A stretch of 64,000 nucleotides of DNA from Bacillota bacterium. Lineage in GTDB: Bacteria > Bacillota > Clostridia > Oscillospirales > Ruminococcaceae. The position numbers and the translations under genes are program-made. Location: the NCBI GenBank assembly GCA_023412215.1, contig JAEYNX010000020.1, positions 248,001 through 312,000 on the forward strand, given 5' to 3'. Shown piece by piece: positions 48,761 to 55,957 of this stretch (within the stretch, counting starts at the first letter, position 1; every line of letters starts with the position of its first letter). Under the pieces are notes generated by a model. That model was not told the origin of the DNA. It saw nothing but the letters and a program-made list of their open reading frames with translations, and searched no databases.

Positions 48761-50119
48761 TTTCTTGATATAAGGAGAATAGGCGCGTCTTCTCTTCTTG
48801 CGGTAATAGCGCTGTACCACCATGCGCAGCAGTGCAAACAGCATAATCAGTGCCGAGATACTGCCCAGCACCAGGCCGACGCCGAACAAAATATTCTGCC
48901 CCGAAACGGATGGCTTGTCTATCACCTTGCCGCCGTCGTACACCTTGGTTTCGTTGGCTACCGCCATCTGCGCGGGTGTGGACCGCTCGTCCGTCTCCAC
49001 CTCGCAGGGCAGCGGCACCGTGAGCAGCGGCCCGTCGGAACTGCCATCGCCTTTTACGGTAAATACGGCATTAGGCGCAATCTTTTCGCCTTTTGTATAA
49101 AGCACCTTGGCGTCCATGGTCACATCGATGTCCGCGGCGGTGGTGCCCTTTTTCACCAGCAGGGAATAATCCTGTGCAAGGCCGGATACCGTTGCGCAGC
49201 CCACCTCGTTTTTGCCCTCGGCAATGGGGATGACCTTGCCCTTCACCGTACCGGCGGGGATATTGATCTTCTCTAGGTTGTCAAAGCAATAGTCGAACAG
49301 CTTGGCGGTGTCTTTATACTTTTCCCATTTGGTTTTGGAGTTCATAACGACACAAATCAGCTCGGTATCCCCGCGCTTGGCCACCGTTACCGCGGTGTGG
49401 TTGGCCTGAGCGGTCCAGCCCAGCTTGCCGCCCCACGCGCCGTCGTACTGGTAGGCCGAGGTAACGATCATGTGGTGCTGTGTACCGAAGTTGCGCTGCT
49501 CGGGCTGCATATTGGTGGGCTGCATGGTGTATTCGGTGGTGCCGAACACCTCGCGGAAGCCGTTAACCGTCAGCGCGTATTTGGTGATCATCGCCATATC
49601 GTAGGCGGTGGTATAATGGTCGTCGTCCTCCAGCCCGTTTGCGTTGACAAAGTGGGTGTTAAGCGCTCCCACCTCTGTGGCCTTGGCGTTCATCATCACC
49701 GGGAACATCTCGAGCGAGCCGCCCACAAACTCCGCAATGCCGTTCGCGGCATCGTTCGCCGAGGGCAGCAGCGCCCCCATAATGGCGTCGCGCAGCGTGA
49801 TTACCTCGCCGGGCGTGAGCGCGATATGCGAAGCGGAGCGCGGAACGCTGAAAACGGCCTGCTCGCTCATGGTGAGTGTATCGTCCAGCTTCTTGCGCTC
49901 GAGCGCGAGCGCGATGGTCATAATCTTGGTGATGCTCGCGGGGTACTCCCGCTTGTTCATATTTTTTTCTGCCAATACCTGCCCGGTCTGCGCATCTATT
50001 ACCACGTAACTGTCGGAATAAGCATCAAAATCCGGCGCTTCCAAAGGCAGGGCCGCTAACATCGGGCATAAGAAGGTCATCAACAATACTGTCACTAAAA
50101 AAGCAGTGAATCTTTTCAT
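48755..50119 (-). CDS. dacF: D-alanyl-D-alanine carboxypeptidase (DacF-like), with variant KLG motif
   Basis: 454 residues. A signal peptide (AFLVTVLLMTFLCPMLAALP) is followed by the penicillin-binding domain with active-site Ser in PASITKIMTIAL (SxxK) and PSANDAANG (SxN). The third motif, normally KTG, reads KLG in GAWGGKLGWTAQANHT: Leu replaces Thr. A beta-rich C-terminal domain (about 270-370), one membrane helix (near 410-435) and a basic tail (RYYRKKRRR) follow. The enzyme would trim the terminal D-Ala of peptidoglycan stem peptides on the outer face of the membrane. The altered KTG could lower activity or change specificity. The start has GGAGG upstream. Confidence 0.92.
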   Translation of the reverse strand: MKRFTAFLVTVLLMTFLCPMLAALPLEAPDFDAYSDSYVVIDAQTGQVLAEKNMNKREYPASITKIMTIALALERKKLDDTLTMSEQAVFSVPRSASHIALTPGEVITLRDAIMGALLPSANDAANGIAEFVGGSLEMFPVMMNAKATEVGALNTHFVNANGLEDDDHYTTAYDMAMITKYALTVNGFREVFGTTEYTMQPTNMQPEQRNFGTQHHMIVTSAYQYDGAWGGKLGWTAQANHTAVTVAKRGDTELICVVMNSKTKWEKYKDTAKLFDYCFDNLEKINIPAGTVKGKVIPIAEGKNEVGCATVSGLAQDYSLLVKKGTTAADIDVTMDAKVLYTKGEKIAPNAVFTVKGDGSSDGPLLTVPLPCEVETDERSTPAQMAVANETKVYDGGKVIDKPSVSGQNILFGVGLVLGSISALIMLFALLRMVVQRYYRKKRRRAYSPYIKKL

Positions 50120-50301
50120 GTCCCCGCCTCCATTGATTGAATGAGGTTAAACCGCGCCGAAGCAAGGCTAACGCGCTTGTTAAACACAAATAAGCCTAAT
50201 GTAAGTGTATCCGGCGCAAACTGTATCTAGCAAAAGATATTATAGCAAATTTTTTCAGCCCGAAAATAAAGAGATTGTAAACAATATGGCAAAATGGTTA
50301 A

Positions 50302-50341
50302 AAAAGCAGCCCATTTCTTTGCGAAAATGGGCTGCTCTGCT
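50302..50341 (-). terminator. Terminator of the HEAT-repeat gene
   Basis: On the minus strand AGCAGCCCATTTT pairs with AAATGGGCTGCT and is followed by TTTTTTA. Confidence 0.9.
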
Positions 50342-50375
50342 AAAAATTGAATAAAAACAAACCTTCAAAAGGAAA

Positions 50376-50714
50376 TTAACGACCGTTGGCATTGAGCGCC
50401 GCAATTGACTTTTGGCAGTTCGCTTTAACCACCGAGTCGGTGTCCTTAGCCATCTGGTGGCGAAGATGCTCGATACCCGCCTTACGCCCGGAGAAGCCCA
50501 GTGAGTTTGCCGCAGCGGCGCGTACATCTGCAATCGGGTCGTGTAACATAATGATAAGCTGATTGAAGGCATCTTCGTGCTTGATATATTGCAGCCCCAT
50601 TGCGCCGCCTTCACGAAGTTCCGGATCTTTGTTGCCGCAATAGGACAATACCTTGTCAAGCTTTCCCTTTTGGCCAAGCTCCAGAATAGCCTGAACCTTT
50701 TTGTCGTTAGCCAT
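50376..50714 (-). CDS. Small HEAT-repeat protein
   Basis: 112 residues of pure helix pairs. Three HEAT-like units are visible: KLDKVLSYCGNKDPELREGG, EDAFNQLIIMLHDPIADVRA and IEHLRHQMAKDTDSVVKANC, each with the Pro/Asp-x-Val-Arg type turn. HEAT proteins are scaffolds; the partner is unknown. It has no signal or membrane segment and no operon partner, and a strong terminator follows. Confidence 0.82.
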   Translation of the reverse strand: MANDKKVQAILELGQKGKLDKVLSYCGNKDPELREGGAMGLQYIKHEDAFNQLIIMLHDPIADVRAAAANSLGFSGRKAGIEHLRHQMAKDTDSVVKANCQKSIAALNANGR

Positions 50715-50986
50715 ACTGTATACACCTCACAAATTCTATATAACTGTCAATTGCTTTTTAAGCAGTATTGATAATTTAATTTATTTTTATACTACTATGC
50801 GGTTGTCGAAAAGTCAAGATAACATAGGATATGGCGAAGTTAATCTACGTATGCGATATTTTTGTAACGAAAAATTGTGAAATCTGTTGACGCGTTTTCG
50901 GCAAAGCTATATTTTACGCTTCTTTTCTTTTACACAAGCCGGTTTATGTAATAAAAAGGGTTCACAATTTATTTTATGTTTTTTTG
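50715..50986. other. AT-rich divergent promoter region
   Basis: About 345 bases separate the HEAT-repeat gene from the aldolase gene. The stretch is AT-rich with many T-runs. Apart from the aldolase promoter (listed separately) no gene, repeat or RNA motif could be supported. Confidence 0.4.
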
Positions 50987-51015
50987 TTTACGAATGGTAT
51001 TTACAATGATATAAT
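50987..51015 (+). promoter_or_regulatory. Probable sigma-A promoter of the aldolase gene
   Basis: TTTACG (50987-50992), 17 bases, TATAAT (51010-51015). The -35 box is weak, the -10 box perfect and the surroundings AT-rich, as for a highly expressed gene. Confidence 0.6.
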
Positions 51016-51059
51016 TATAACAATATATATTATCATATAGATTAAAAGGAGATAAACAC

Positions 51060-52091
51060 ATGCCGGTTGTAGATTATAAGCAGTATAAAGCGATGCTCAA
51101 GGCAGCATCCGACGGGCACTACGCGTACCCCGCCTTTAACGTAAGCAACATTGAAACCGCAAACGCCGTGTTAAAGGGGCTTGCCGATTCGGGGAGCGAC
51201 GGTATCATTCAGGTTTCCACGGGCGGCGGCGAGCATGCCTCGGGCCAGAATGTAAAGAGCAGCGCCTTGGGCGCCATCTCGCTTGCGAACCATGTGCAGC
51301 TGATGGCGCAGCACTATAATGTATATGTTGCCCTGCACACCGACCACTGCAAGGCCAGCAAGGTAGAAAGCTTTATGATCCCCCTGATTGAGGAAACCGA
51401 GAAGAGGCGCGCTGCGGGCCTGCCCAACCTGTTTAACAGCCATATGTTCGACGGCTCGGATATCACCCTTGAAGAGAACATGAAGCTTGCCAAAACCCTG
51501 CTTGCGAGATGCGCGAAGAACGAGATCGTTCTTGAAGTTGAGGCGGGCGTAGTAGGCGGCGAGGAAGACGGCGAGAACAACGAGGGCGCTCCCCGCGAGA
51601 AGCTGTACACCACCAGCAAGGACATGCTGTATGTATATAAGGAGTTAAGCTCGGTAGAGGGCGGCGCGTACATGTTCGCCGCAACCTTCGGCAACGTGCA
51701 CGGCGTGTACAAGCCCGGCAACGTAAAGCTTAACCCGAAGATCCTGCGCGACGGGCAGGATGCGCTCAAGAAGGAGTTCGGCGACGACGCGAAGTTCTGG
51801 TTCGTGTTCCACGGCGGCTCCGGCTCGGGCAAGGACGAGATCGCCGAAACACTGGAATACGGCGTTATCAAGATGAACGTGGACACCGACACCCAGTATG
51901 CCTTCACCCGCCCGGTAGCGGACCACATGATGAAAAACTACGACGGCGTGCTCAAGGTAGACGGCGACGTGGGCAACAAGAAGGTGTACGACCCCAGAAG
52001 CTACCTCAAGGCAGCCGAAAAGGGCATGGCACAGCGCGTAATGGAGGCCTGCAACGACCTTCACTCCGCAGGCAAAACACTGTTTAAATAA
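51060..52091 (+). CDS. fba: Class II fructose-bisphosphate aldolase
   Basis: 343 residues. It cleaves fructose-1,6-bisphosphate to dihydroxyacetone phosphate and glyceraldehyde-3-phosphate with a zinc ion. Zinc ligands and the catalytic Asp are in ALHTDHCK, with further His in ATFGNVHGVYKPG and FVFHGGSGSGKDEI; the phosphate-binding GGSGSG and NVDTDTQYAFTR are in place, as is VLEVEAGVVGGEED. The protein is of the longer class IIA-like type. The start is AAAGGAG seven bases before the ATG. It is a single-gene unit with a clear promoter and terminator. Confidence 0.96.
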   Translation: MPVVDYKQYKAMLKAASDGHYAYPAFNVSNIETANAVLKGLADSGSDGIIQVSTGGGEHASGQNVKSSALGAISLANHVQLMAQHYNVYVALHTDHCKASKVESFMIPLIEETEKRRAAGLPNLFNSHMFDGSDITLEENMKLAKTLLARCAKNEIVLEVEAGVVGGEEDGENNEGAPREKLYTTSKDMLYVYKELSSVEGGAYMFAATFGNVHGVYKPGNVKLNPKILRDGQDALKKEFGDDAKFWFVFHGGSGSGKDEIAETLEYGVIKMNVDTDTQYAFTRPVADHMMKNYDGVLKVDGDVGNKKVYDPRSYLKAAEKGMAQRVMEACNDLHSAGKTLFK

Positions 52092-52103
52092 GTAATACTT
52101 CTT

Positions 52104-52134
52104 AAAGGGCGGCCGTAAGGGCCGCCCTTTTTTG
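52104..52134 (+). terminator. Terminator of the aldolase gene
   Basis: AAAGGGCGGCC pairs with GGCCGCCCTTT around a GTAAG loop and is followed by TTTG. Confidence 0.9.
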
Positions 52135-52177
52135 TCGTCTGAACAAGTGGCATGGGGCAATGAATGACCGTGGATAC

Positions 52178-52382
52178 TGTAGGGGCGATTATTAATCGCC
52201 CGCCGTTACCTTTATGCTTATGCAATACTAAAATCATATGTATGTGATTTGGCATAATCACGTATTTATCAACAATAATGCAAGGATATTGACGTGGGAT
52301 ATTGTCAATTGCATTGTCTACAACCAATCCATATTCCGATAATATGTGGGGCTCATGCGGGCGATTGATAATCGCCCCTACA
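52178..52382 (-). pseudogene. RAYT remnant: REP - HUH core - REP unit
   Basis: A 205-base unit bounded by two inverted REP palindromes, 52178-52205 and 52357-52382 (arms GGGGCGATT/AATCGCCC). The whole minus-strand stretch between them is open and encodes the central part of a REP-associated tyrosine transposase. It reads IVGAIINRPHEPH from the first REP, then a helix, VDKYVIMPNHIHMILVL with the HUH motif, then GGRLIIAPT from the second REP. The N-terminal strand and the C-terminal Tyr helix are missing, so it cannot be active on its own. It abuts the 3' end of the complete RAYT gene and looks like a decayed copy or an excised middle segment. Confidence 0.75.
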
Positions 52383-52980
52383 ATTCATCCGAGGACGGGC
52401 TATGTTTGGTAAAATAACAATCCTCATCCCATTTTGATGGGTTTTGGTCTATATAATCCCATATCTCGCGGTATTCCTGCTCGCTGCGGATGATGTGGTC
52501 GTGGAAGGATTTTTGCCATAATGAAAAACCGATTTGCTTTGTAATTGACCCTTTAAATTGTTTGATAATGCGCGACAACGTAGGGGCGAACTGCGTTCGC
52601 CCGCGGTTATCCTCGGCGTATGTTGCTTTGTTATATATGATACGTATAATCATGTGGATATGATTCGGCATGATAACATATTTGTCTATTGAAACAGAGG
52701 GATAAATTGAAGCAATTCTTTCAATTTCAATTCTGACGATATTTCCTGTATCGGATAGCGGAAGATTGATTGGACCGGTTGCGCGATTAGATTGTATAAA
52801 TTGTGTGCCCTGTAGAGGGCACGAGGCTTGTGTGGGGTGCGGGCGAACACAGTTCGCCCCTACATGGCTTTGCCACAACATTTCGTGCTTATCCTTCACA
52901 CATATCGTCACGAAATATGTATCGTTCCTGCTGTAATTATAATTGTATAGCCTATTTGGCTTTCGTGCTGTCAATTCCAT
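52378..52980 (-). CDS. REP-associated tyrosine transposase (RAYT), copy A, with internal REPs
   Basis: 200 residues of the IS200/Y1 transposase superfamily. The N-terminal strand NDTYFVTICVKDK, the HUH motif MPNHIHMI near residue 106 and the C-terminal nucleophile helix EQEYREIWDYIDQNPSKW are all present. Two inverted REP palindromes lie inside the frame (52839-52863, encoding VGANCVRPHP, and 52580-52604, encoding GRTQFAPT). A third small palindrome (GTGCCCTGTAGAGGGCAC, near 52804-52821) encodes an insertion relative to copy B. RAYTs are domesticated single-copy-type transposases that move or maintain REP elements. The TAG stop lies in the GTAGGGG head of the neighbouring REP. It is more AT-rich than surrounding genes. 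Confidence 0.88.
   Translation of the reverse strand: MELTARKPNRLYNYNYSRNDTYFVTICVKDKHEMLWQSHVGANCVRPHPTQASCPLQGTQFIQSNRATGPINLPLSDTGNIVRIEIERIASIYPSVSIDKYVIMPNHIHMIIRIIYNKATYAEDNRGRTQFAPTLSRIIKQFKGSITKQIGFSLWQKSFHDHIIRSEQEYREIWDYIDQNPSKWDEDCYFTKHSPSSDEL
52580..52604 (+). repeat. REP palindrome inside RAYT copy A (3' half of gene)
   Basis: GTAGGGGCGAACTGCGTTCG followed by CCCGC. The arms GGGGCGAAC and GTTCGCCC pair around two or three bases. It is inverted relative to 52839-52863, with an outer span of 284 bases. Confidence 0.85.
52839..52863 (-). repeat. REP palindrome inside RAYT copy A (5' half of gene)
   Basis: On the minus strand GTAGGGGCGAACTGTGTTCG followed by CCCGC. It differs from the partner at 52580-52604 by one loop base and shares the GAAC/GTTC arm type with the REP pair at 26691-26910. 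Confidence 0.85.
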
Positions 52981-53105
52981 ACCGCCCCCCCATCGTCACT
53001 ATAGCATTATGGTCATATTTTGAAATATCTTATTCTATATTAATATTCCTCAGCCTATAGAACTGTAAAATATGACTAAATCACAAAAATACCCTGAAAA
53101 ACTGC

Positions 53106-53132
53106 TAAAGTTTTCCCTTATGATTACGATAT
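53106..53132 (+). promoter_or_regulatory. Sigma-D (flagellar) promoter of the flagellin gene
   Basis: TAAA (53106-53109), 15 bases, TACGATAT (53125-53132), against the sigma-D consensus TAAA-N15-GCCGATAT. It lies 84 bases before the flagellin start, the usual leader length for flagellin mRNAs. Confidence 0.82.
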
Positions 53133-53149
53133 ATCTAGTGTAAGCAGCA

Positions 53150-53170
53150 GGGGGAGAAGGAATTTCCCCT
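53150..53170 (+). promoter_or_regulatory. CsrA-type hairpin in the flagellin leader (candidate)
   Basis: GGGGA (53151-53155) pairs with TCCCC (53165-53169), leaving AAGGAA exposed in the loop. A second GGA motif is in the AAGGAGG ribosome site at about 53200. Two GGA sites, one in a hairpin loop and one over the ribosome site, are the known layout of CsrA control of flagellin (hag) in Bacillus. No csrA or fliW gene is in the window. Confidence 0.45.
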
Positions 53171-53215
53171 TCGCTTAACAGAAAAATCCTAAAAATCAAG
53201 GAGGAAAAATTTCTT

Positions 53216-54409
53216 ATGCGTATCGGTAATAACATTAGCGCAATGAACACCCTTAACAGACTGACCGTTAACAACAGCCAGTTATCCAAGTCCCTCGAAA
53301 AGCTGTCTTCCGGTTCCGCTATCAACCGCGCGTCGGATGACGCTGCAGGCCTTGCGATTTCCGAGAAGATGAGAGCCCAGATCGCCGGCCTCGAGCAGGC
53401 CAGCAAGAACGCGCAGGACGGTATCTCGCTTGTGCAGACCGCTGAAGGCGCGCTCGACCAGACCCACACGGCCCTTCGCCGCATGTATACTCTGGCGGAG
53501 AAGGCAAAGAACGGCACCATTACTGCTGAGGATCGCAACAAGATTCAGTCCGAGATTAACGCGCGCATCGAGGAGATCGACCGTGTGGCTGACACCGCAA
53601 ACTTCAACGGCATCAAGCTGTTTGACGGCAGCCTACAGGATGGATTGGCTGCTGCAGCACCTGCAACTGGTACAGTGAACGGAGATGCAGCTACTATTAG
53701 CAGCATCGCTTTTGGATCCGATGCGACCACCCCTGAATTAAAAGATCAGTTAATTAAAGCTCTTTCTGGTTCGGTTACTTTTACAGTTGAGGATGACGGG
53801 ACTGCTGCGGATGTAACATCTGGAGACTTCACTTACTCTTATGACAATTCCGCCAAAACGATTACCGTTACAGATGCGGACAGTAACGAACTTGGTGTCG
53901 TTACGCTGAGTGCCGCATTTACCACTCCGAGTTCGGGTAACACAACTGATGTAGCAATTGGAGGCTTTACGGGCGGCAACGCTACCGGCAAGGCCCTCAA
54001 CCTTCAGATCGGTGCTACCTCCGCCGGCGCCGACAGCATCGCGGTATCCATCAACGATATGCATGCCGACCAGCTTCTTACTCTGTCGACTGTTGGCGGC
54101 GTTCAAACGCTTGATATGACCACCGTTGATGCCGCATCCTCCGCGATGGACAGCATTAATACCGCGATTGAGAGGGTTTCTACCCAGAGAGCAAACCTCG
54201 GCGCCGTGCAGAACCGTCTGGATCAGACCATTGAGAATCTCTCCACCACCGCTGAGAACATGAGCGCTGCCGAGAGCCGCATCCGCGACGTAGATATGGC
54301 GAAGGAAATGACCAACTTCACCAAGTACAGCATCCTTTCTCAGGCTTCTCAGGCGATGCTTGCTCAGGCAAACGCACTGCCTCAGGGCGTTCTGCAGCTC
54401 CTCGGCTAA
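53216..54409 (+). CDS. fliC: Flagellin
   Basis: 397 residues. The conserved D0/D1 N-terminus reads RIGNNISAMNTLNRLTVNNS and SSGSAINRASDDAAGLAISE, then QIAGLEQASKNAQDGISLVQ. The C-terminal D1/D0 reads SAMDSINTAIERVSTQRANL and AKEMTNFTKYSILSQASQAM, ending LPQGVLQLLG. Both ends carry the export and polymerisation surfaces. The middle (about 142-275) is a variable surface domain, rich in Thr, Ser and Asp, whose DNA is visibly more AT-rich with different codon choice from the ends. No other flagellar gene is near. RAYT genes lie on both sides. A sigma-D promoter, a possible CsrA site and a terminator hairpin frame it, so it is a self-contained unit. Confidence 0.96.
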   Translation: MRIGNNISAMNTLNRLTVNNSQLSKSLEKLSSGSAINRASDDAAGLAISEKMRAQIAGLEQASKNAQDGISLVQTAEGALDQTHTALRRMYTLAEKAKNGTITAEDRNKIQSEINARIEEIDRVADTANFNGIKLFDGSLQDGLAAAAPATGTVNGDAATISSIAFGSDATTPELKDQLIKALSGSVTFTVEDDGTAADVTSGDFTYSYDNSAKTITVTDADSNELGVVTLSAAFTTPSSGNTTDVAIGGFTGGNATGKALNLQIGATSAGADSIAVSINDMHADQLLTLSTVGGVQTLDMTTVDAASSAMDSINTAIERVSTQRANLGAVQNRLDQTIENLSTTAENMSAAESRIRDVDMAKEMTNFTKYSILSQASQAMLAQANALPQGVLQLLG

Positions 54410-54502
54410 TAACCGGGTTAACGCTCAGAACAGCGTAACACCCAAGTTTTTACTTATTCAGTCTGTTAAGAAACGCATAAGCGCATGAAGCGCAAACAAA
54501 AA

Positions 54503-54533
54503 CAGCGGCCCCGCCACGATGGCGGGGCCGCTG
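54503..54533 (+). terminator. Terminator-like hairpin after flagellin
   Basis: AGCGGCCCCGCCA pairs with TGGCGGGGCCGCT around CGA, a very stable stem. The following bases (GCTGCGTTATTATA) lack a solid T-run, so termination may be partial; the stem can also protect the 3' end. Confidence 0.7.
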
Positions 54534-54556
54534 CTGCGTTATTATAGGGACGGGTT

Positions 54557-55069
54557 CTACGTGGTAAAATAACAATCCTCAGCCCATTTCAATGGATTTT
54601 GGTCGATATAATTCCATATTTCGCGGTATTCCTGTTCGTTGCGGATGATGTGGTCGTGAAAGGAACGCTGCCAAATTTTAACGATGTCGTTCTTGTTAAT
54701 ACTTTTTGTCGTTTGATATTTAAACCAACCTATGATCTGGCTTATGGTTAGATTTGTAGGGGCGAGGTTTTCCCGCCCGTTTTCCCCTAATAAAACTAGA
54801 ATCATGTGAATGTGGTTAGGCATGATGATATATTTATCTATTCTAAACATCGGGTATTTTTCTGGTAGGAGCATTAAATATCGTTCTATTATTTTACCTT
54901 CTTGTGATATCTGCAGGCTGGGGTGGAGATTCGGGCGGGAGGACCCCGCCCCTACAATCCTACCAAATAAATGCAATCGATCTTGTGTGCAAATGGTTGC
55001 AAAATACGCTCCATTGCGGCTGTAATTAAATTCCTTCAATCGGTTGGATTTGCGGGATGTCAATTCCAT
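54557..55069 (-). CDS. REP-associated tyrosine transposase (RAYT), copy B, with internal REPs
   Basis: 170 residues. It starts ELTSRKSNRLKEFNYSRNGA with the strand AYFATICTQD, has the HUH motif MPNHIHMI near residue 86 and the Tyr helix EQEYREIWNYIDQNPLKW at the end. It is about as similar to copy A as family members of different REP type would be, and it lacks copy A's small insertion. Two inverted REPs are in frame: 54932-54956 (VGAGSSRPN) and 54755-54779 (GRENLAPT), with arms of the GGGGCGGG/CCCGCC type. Outer span is 202 bases, nearly the same as the remnant unit at 52178-52382. The gene follows flagellin in convergent orientation. Confidence 0.88.
   Translation of the reverse strand: MELTSRKSNRLKEFNYSRNGAYFATICTQDRLHLFGRIVGAGSSRPNLHPSLQISQEGKIIERYLMLLPEKYPMFRIDKYIIMPNHIHMILVLLGENGRENLAPTNLTISQIIGWFKYQTTKSINKNDIVKIWQRSFHDHIIRNEQEYREIWNYIDQNPLKWAEDCYFTT
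54755..54779 (+). repeat. REP palindrome inside RAYT copy B (3' half of gene)
   Basis: TGTAGGGGCGAGGTTTTCCC followed by GCCCG. Head GTAGGGG and a CGCCCG-like tail as in the other REPs, but with its own arm type. Confidence 0.8.
54932..54956 (-). repeat. REP palindrome inside RAYT copy B (5' half of gene)
   Basis: On the minus strand TGTAGGGGCGGGGTCCTCCC followed by GCCCG. It pairs in inverted orientation with 54755-54779 around the HUH-coding segment. Confidence 0.8.
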
Positions 55070-55143
55070 GATGTGTTACCCCATATGGGCAATAAATGTA
55101 TTTCGGGGTGTCGGGGGCACCGCACACCATGTAGACCCTGTGT

Positions 55144-55830
55144 TTATTCCCCCTCCGCCAGCCCCTCCAGCCGTTCGCGGCCGGTGATCTCCACCCCGCC
55201 GCGCGAGAGGGAGACCATCCCTTCGCTCTGAAAATACTTAAGCATGCGGGTGACCACCTCGCGCGCGGAGCCGAGGTGGCGCGCGATGGTCTCGTGGGTG
55301 ATGGTAAGGGTGTCGCTGCCGTCTATCGCGGCCTGCTCCAGCAGAAAGTGCGCCAGACGCTTATCAAAGCTTGAAAACAGCACCTGCTCCATCACCCACA
55401 TCACGTCCGAGAAGCGGGAGGCCATCAGCTGGTTGCTGTAGTCCGACACCGCAAGCGAGGTGTGGGTGAGCCTGTTATACAGCGGGGTGGGGATCAGCAC
55501 GATCTCGGTCGGGTGCTCGGCCTCGATGTGTACCTCAAAGCTGATGTTTTTCATCACGCAGGAGGCCGAAAGCAGGCAGATGTCGCGTTCAAACAGGCGG
55601 AAAAGGGTAATCTCCTTGCCGGTGGGCGAGAGGGTAAACACCCGCACCTGTCCCGACTTTACCACATAAATCCCCAGACAGTCCGCCGAGCCGTTGTGCA
55701 GGCTCTCCCCGGTATTGTAGTGTCTCGCGCTCGCGTAGGCGAGGATATCCTGCTGCTGCGCGCCGGTTAGGTCGCCCCAAAACGGCAGCACATCCTTGAT
55801 ATAGGCGGCGTCTGCGGCGGATAGTGACAT
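55144..55830 (-). CDS. Crp/Fnr family transcriptional regulator
   Basis: 228 residues. The cyclic-nucleotide-binding-like beta roll (20-120) includes HNGSADCLGIYVVKSGQVRV and ERDICLLSASCVM. The dimer helix (about 130-160) leads to the winged helix with ITHETIARHLGSAREVVTRM, LKYFQSEGMVSLSRGGVEI. This is the CooA/Fnr-like group common in anaerobes near hcp and reductase genes. A Cys in the roll (CLLSASC) could sense redox or NO, but no Fnr-type Cys cluster is evident. The start has GGAGGG seven bases upstream. Thioredoxin and hcp lie just beyond a small intergenic region. Confidence 0.9.
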   Translation of the reverse strand: MSLSAADAAYIKDVLPFWGDLTGAQQQDILAYASARHYNTGESLHNGSADCLGIYVVKSGQVRVFTLSPTGKEITLFRLFERDICLLSASCVMKNISFEVHIEAEHPTEIVLIPTPLYNRLTHTSLAVSDYSNQLMASRFSDVMWVMEQVLFSSFDKRLAHFLLEQAAIDGSDTLTITHETIARHLGSAREVVTRMLKYFQSEGMVSLSRGGVEITGRERLEGLAEGE

Positions 55831-55893
55831 CGCGGTTCCCTCCTTGTGCGGTAACTATGATAAAACCATTATACTACCCCCTGTTAAAATATG

Positions 55894-55926
55894 CAAAGGC
55901 TCCGCGCATGCTGCGCGGAGCCTTTG
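55894..55926. terminator. Strong hairpin upstream of the Crp/Fnr gene
   Basis: CAAAGGCTCCGCGCA pairs perfectly with TGCGCGGAGCCTTTG around TGC. There is no T-run on either side, so it may be a terminator remnant or a protein/RNA structure element in the divergent leader. Confidence 0.5.
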
Positions 55927-55957
55927 TGCCTGAAAATATTAAGGAAGGAGGGAAGAG

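Noticed and set aside
52061..52177. Continuation of the RAYT remnant past the left REP
   Set aside because: The frame stays open to 52061, but the residues after APTVSTV no longer resemble RAYT sequence, so the remnant is taken to end at the REP.
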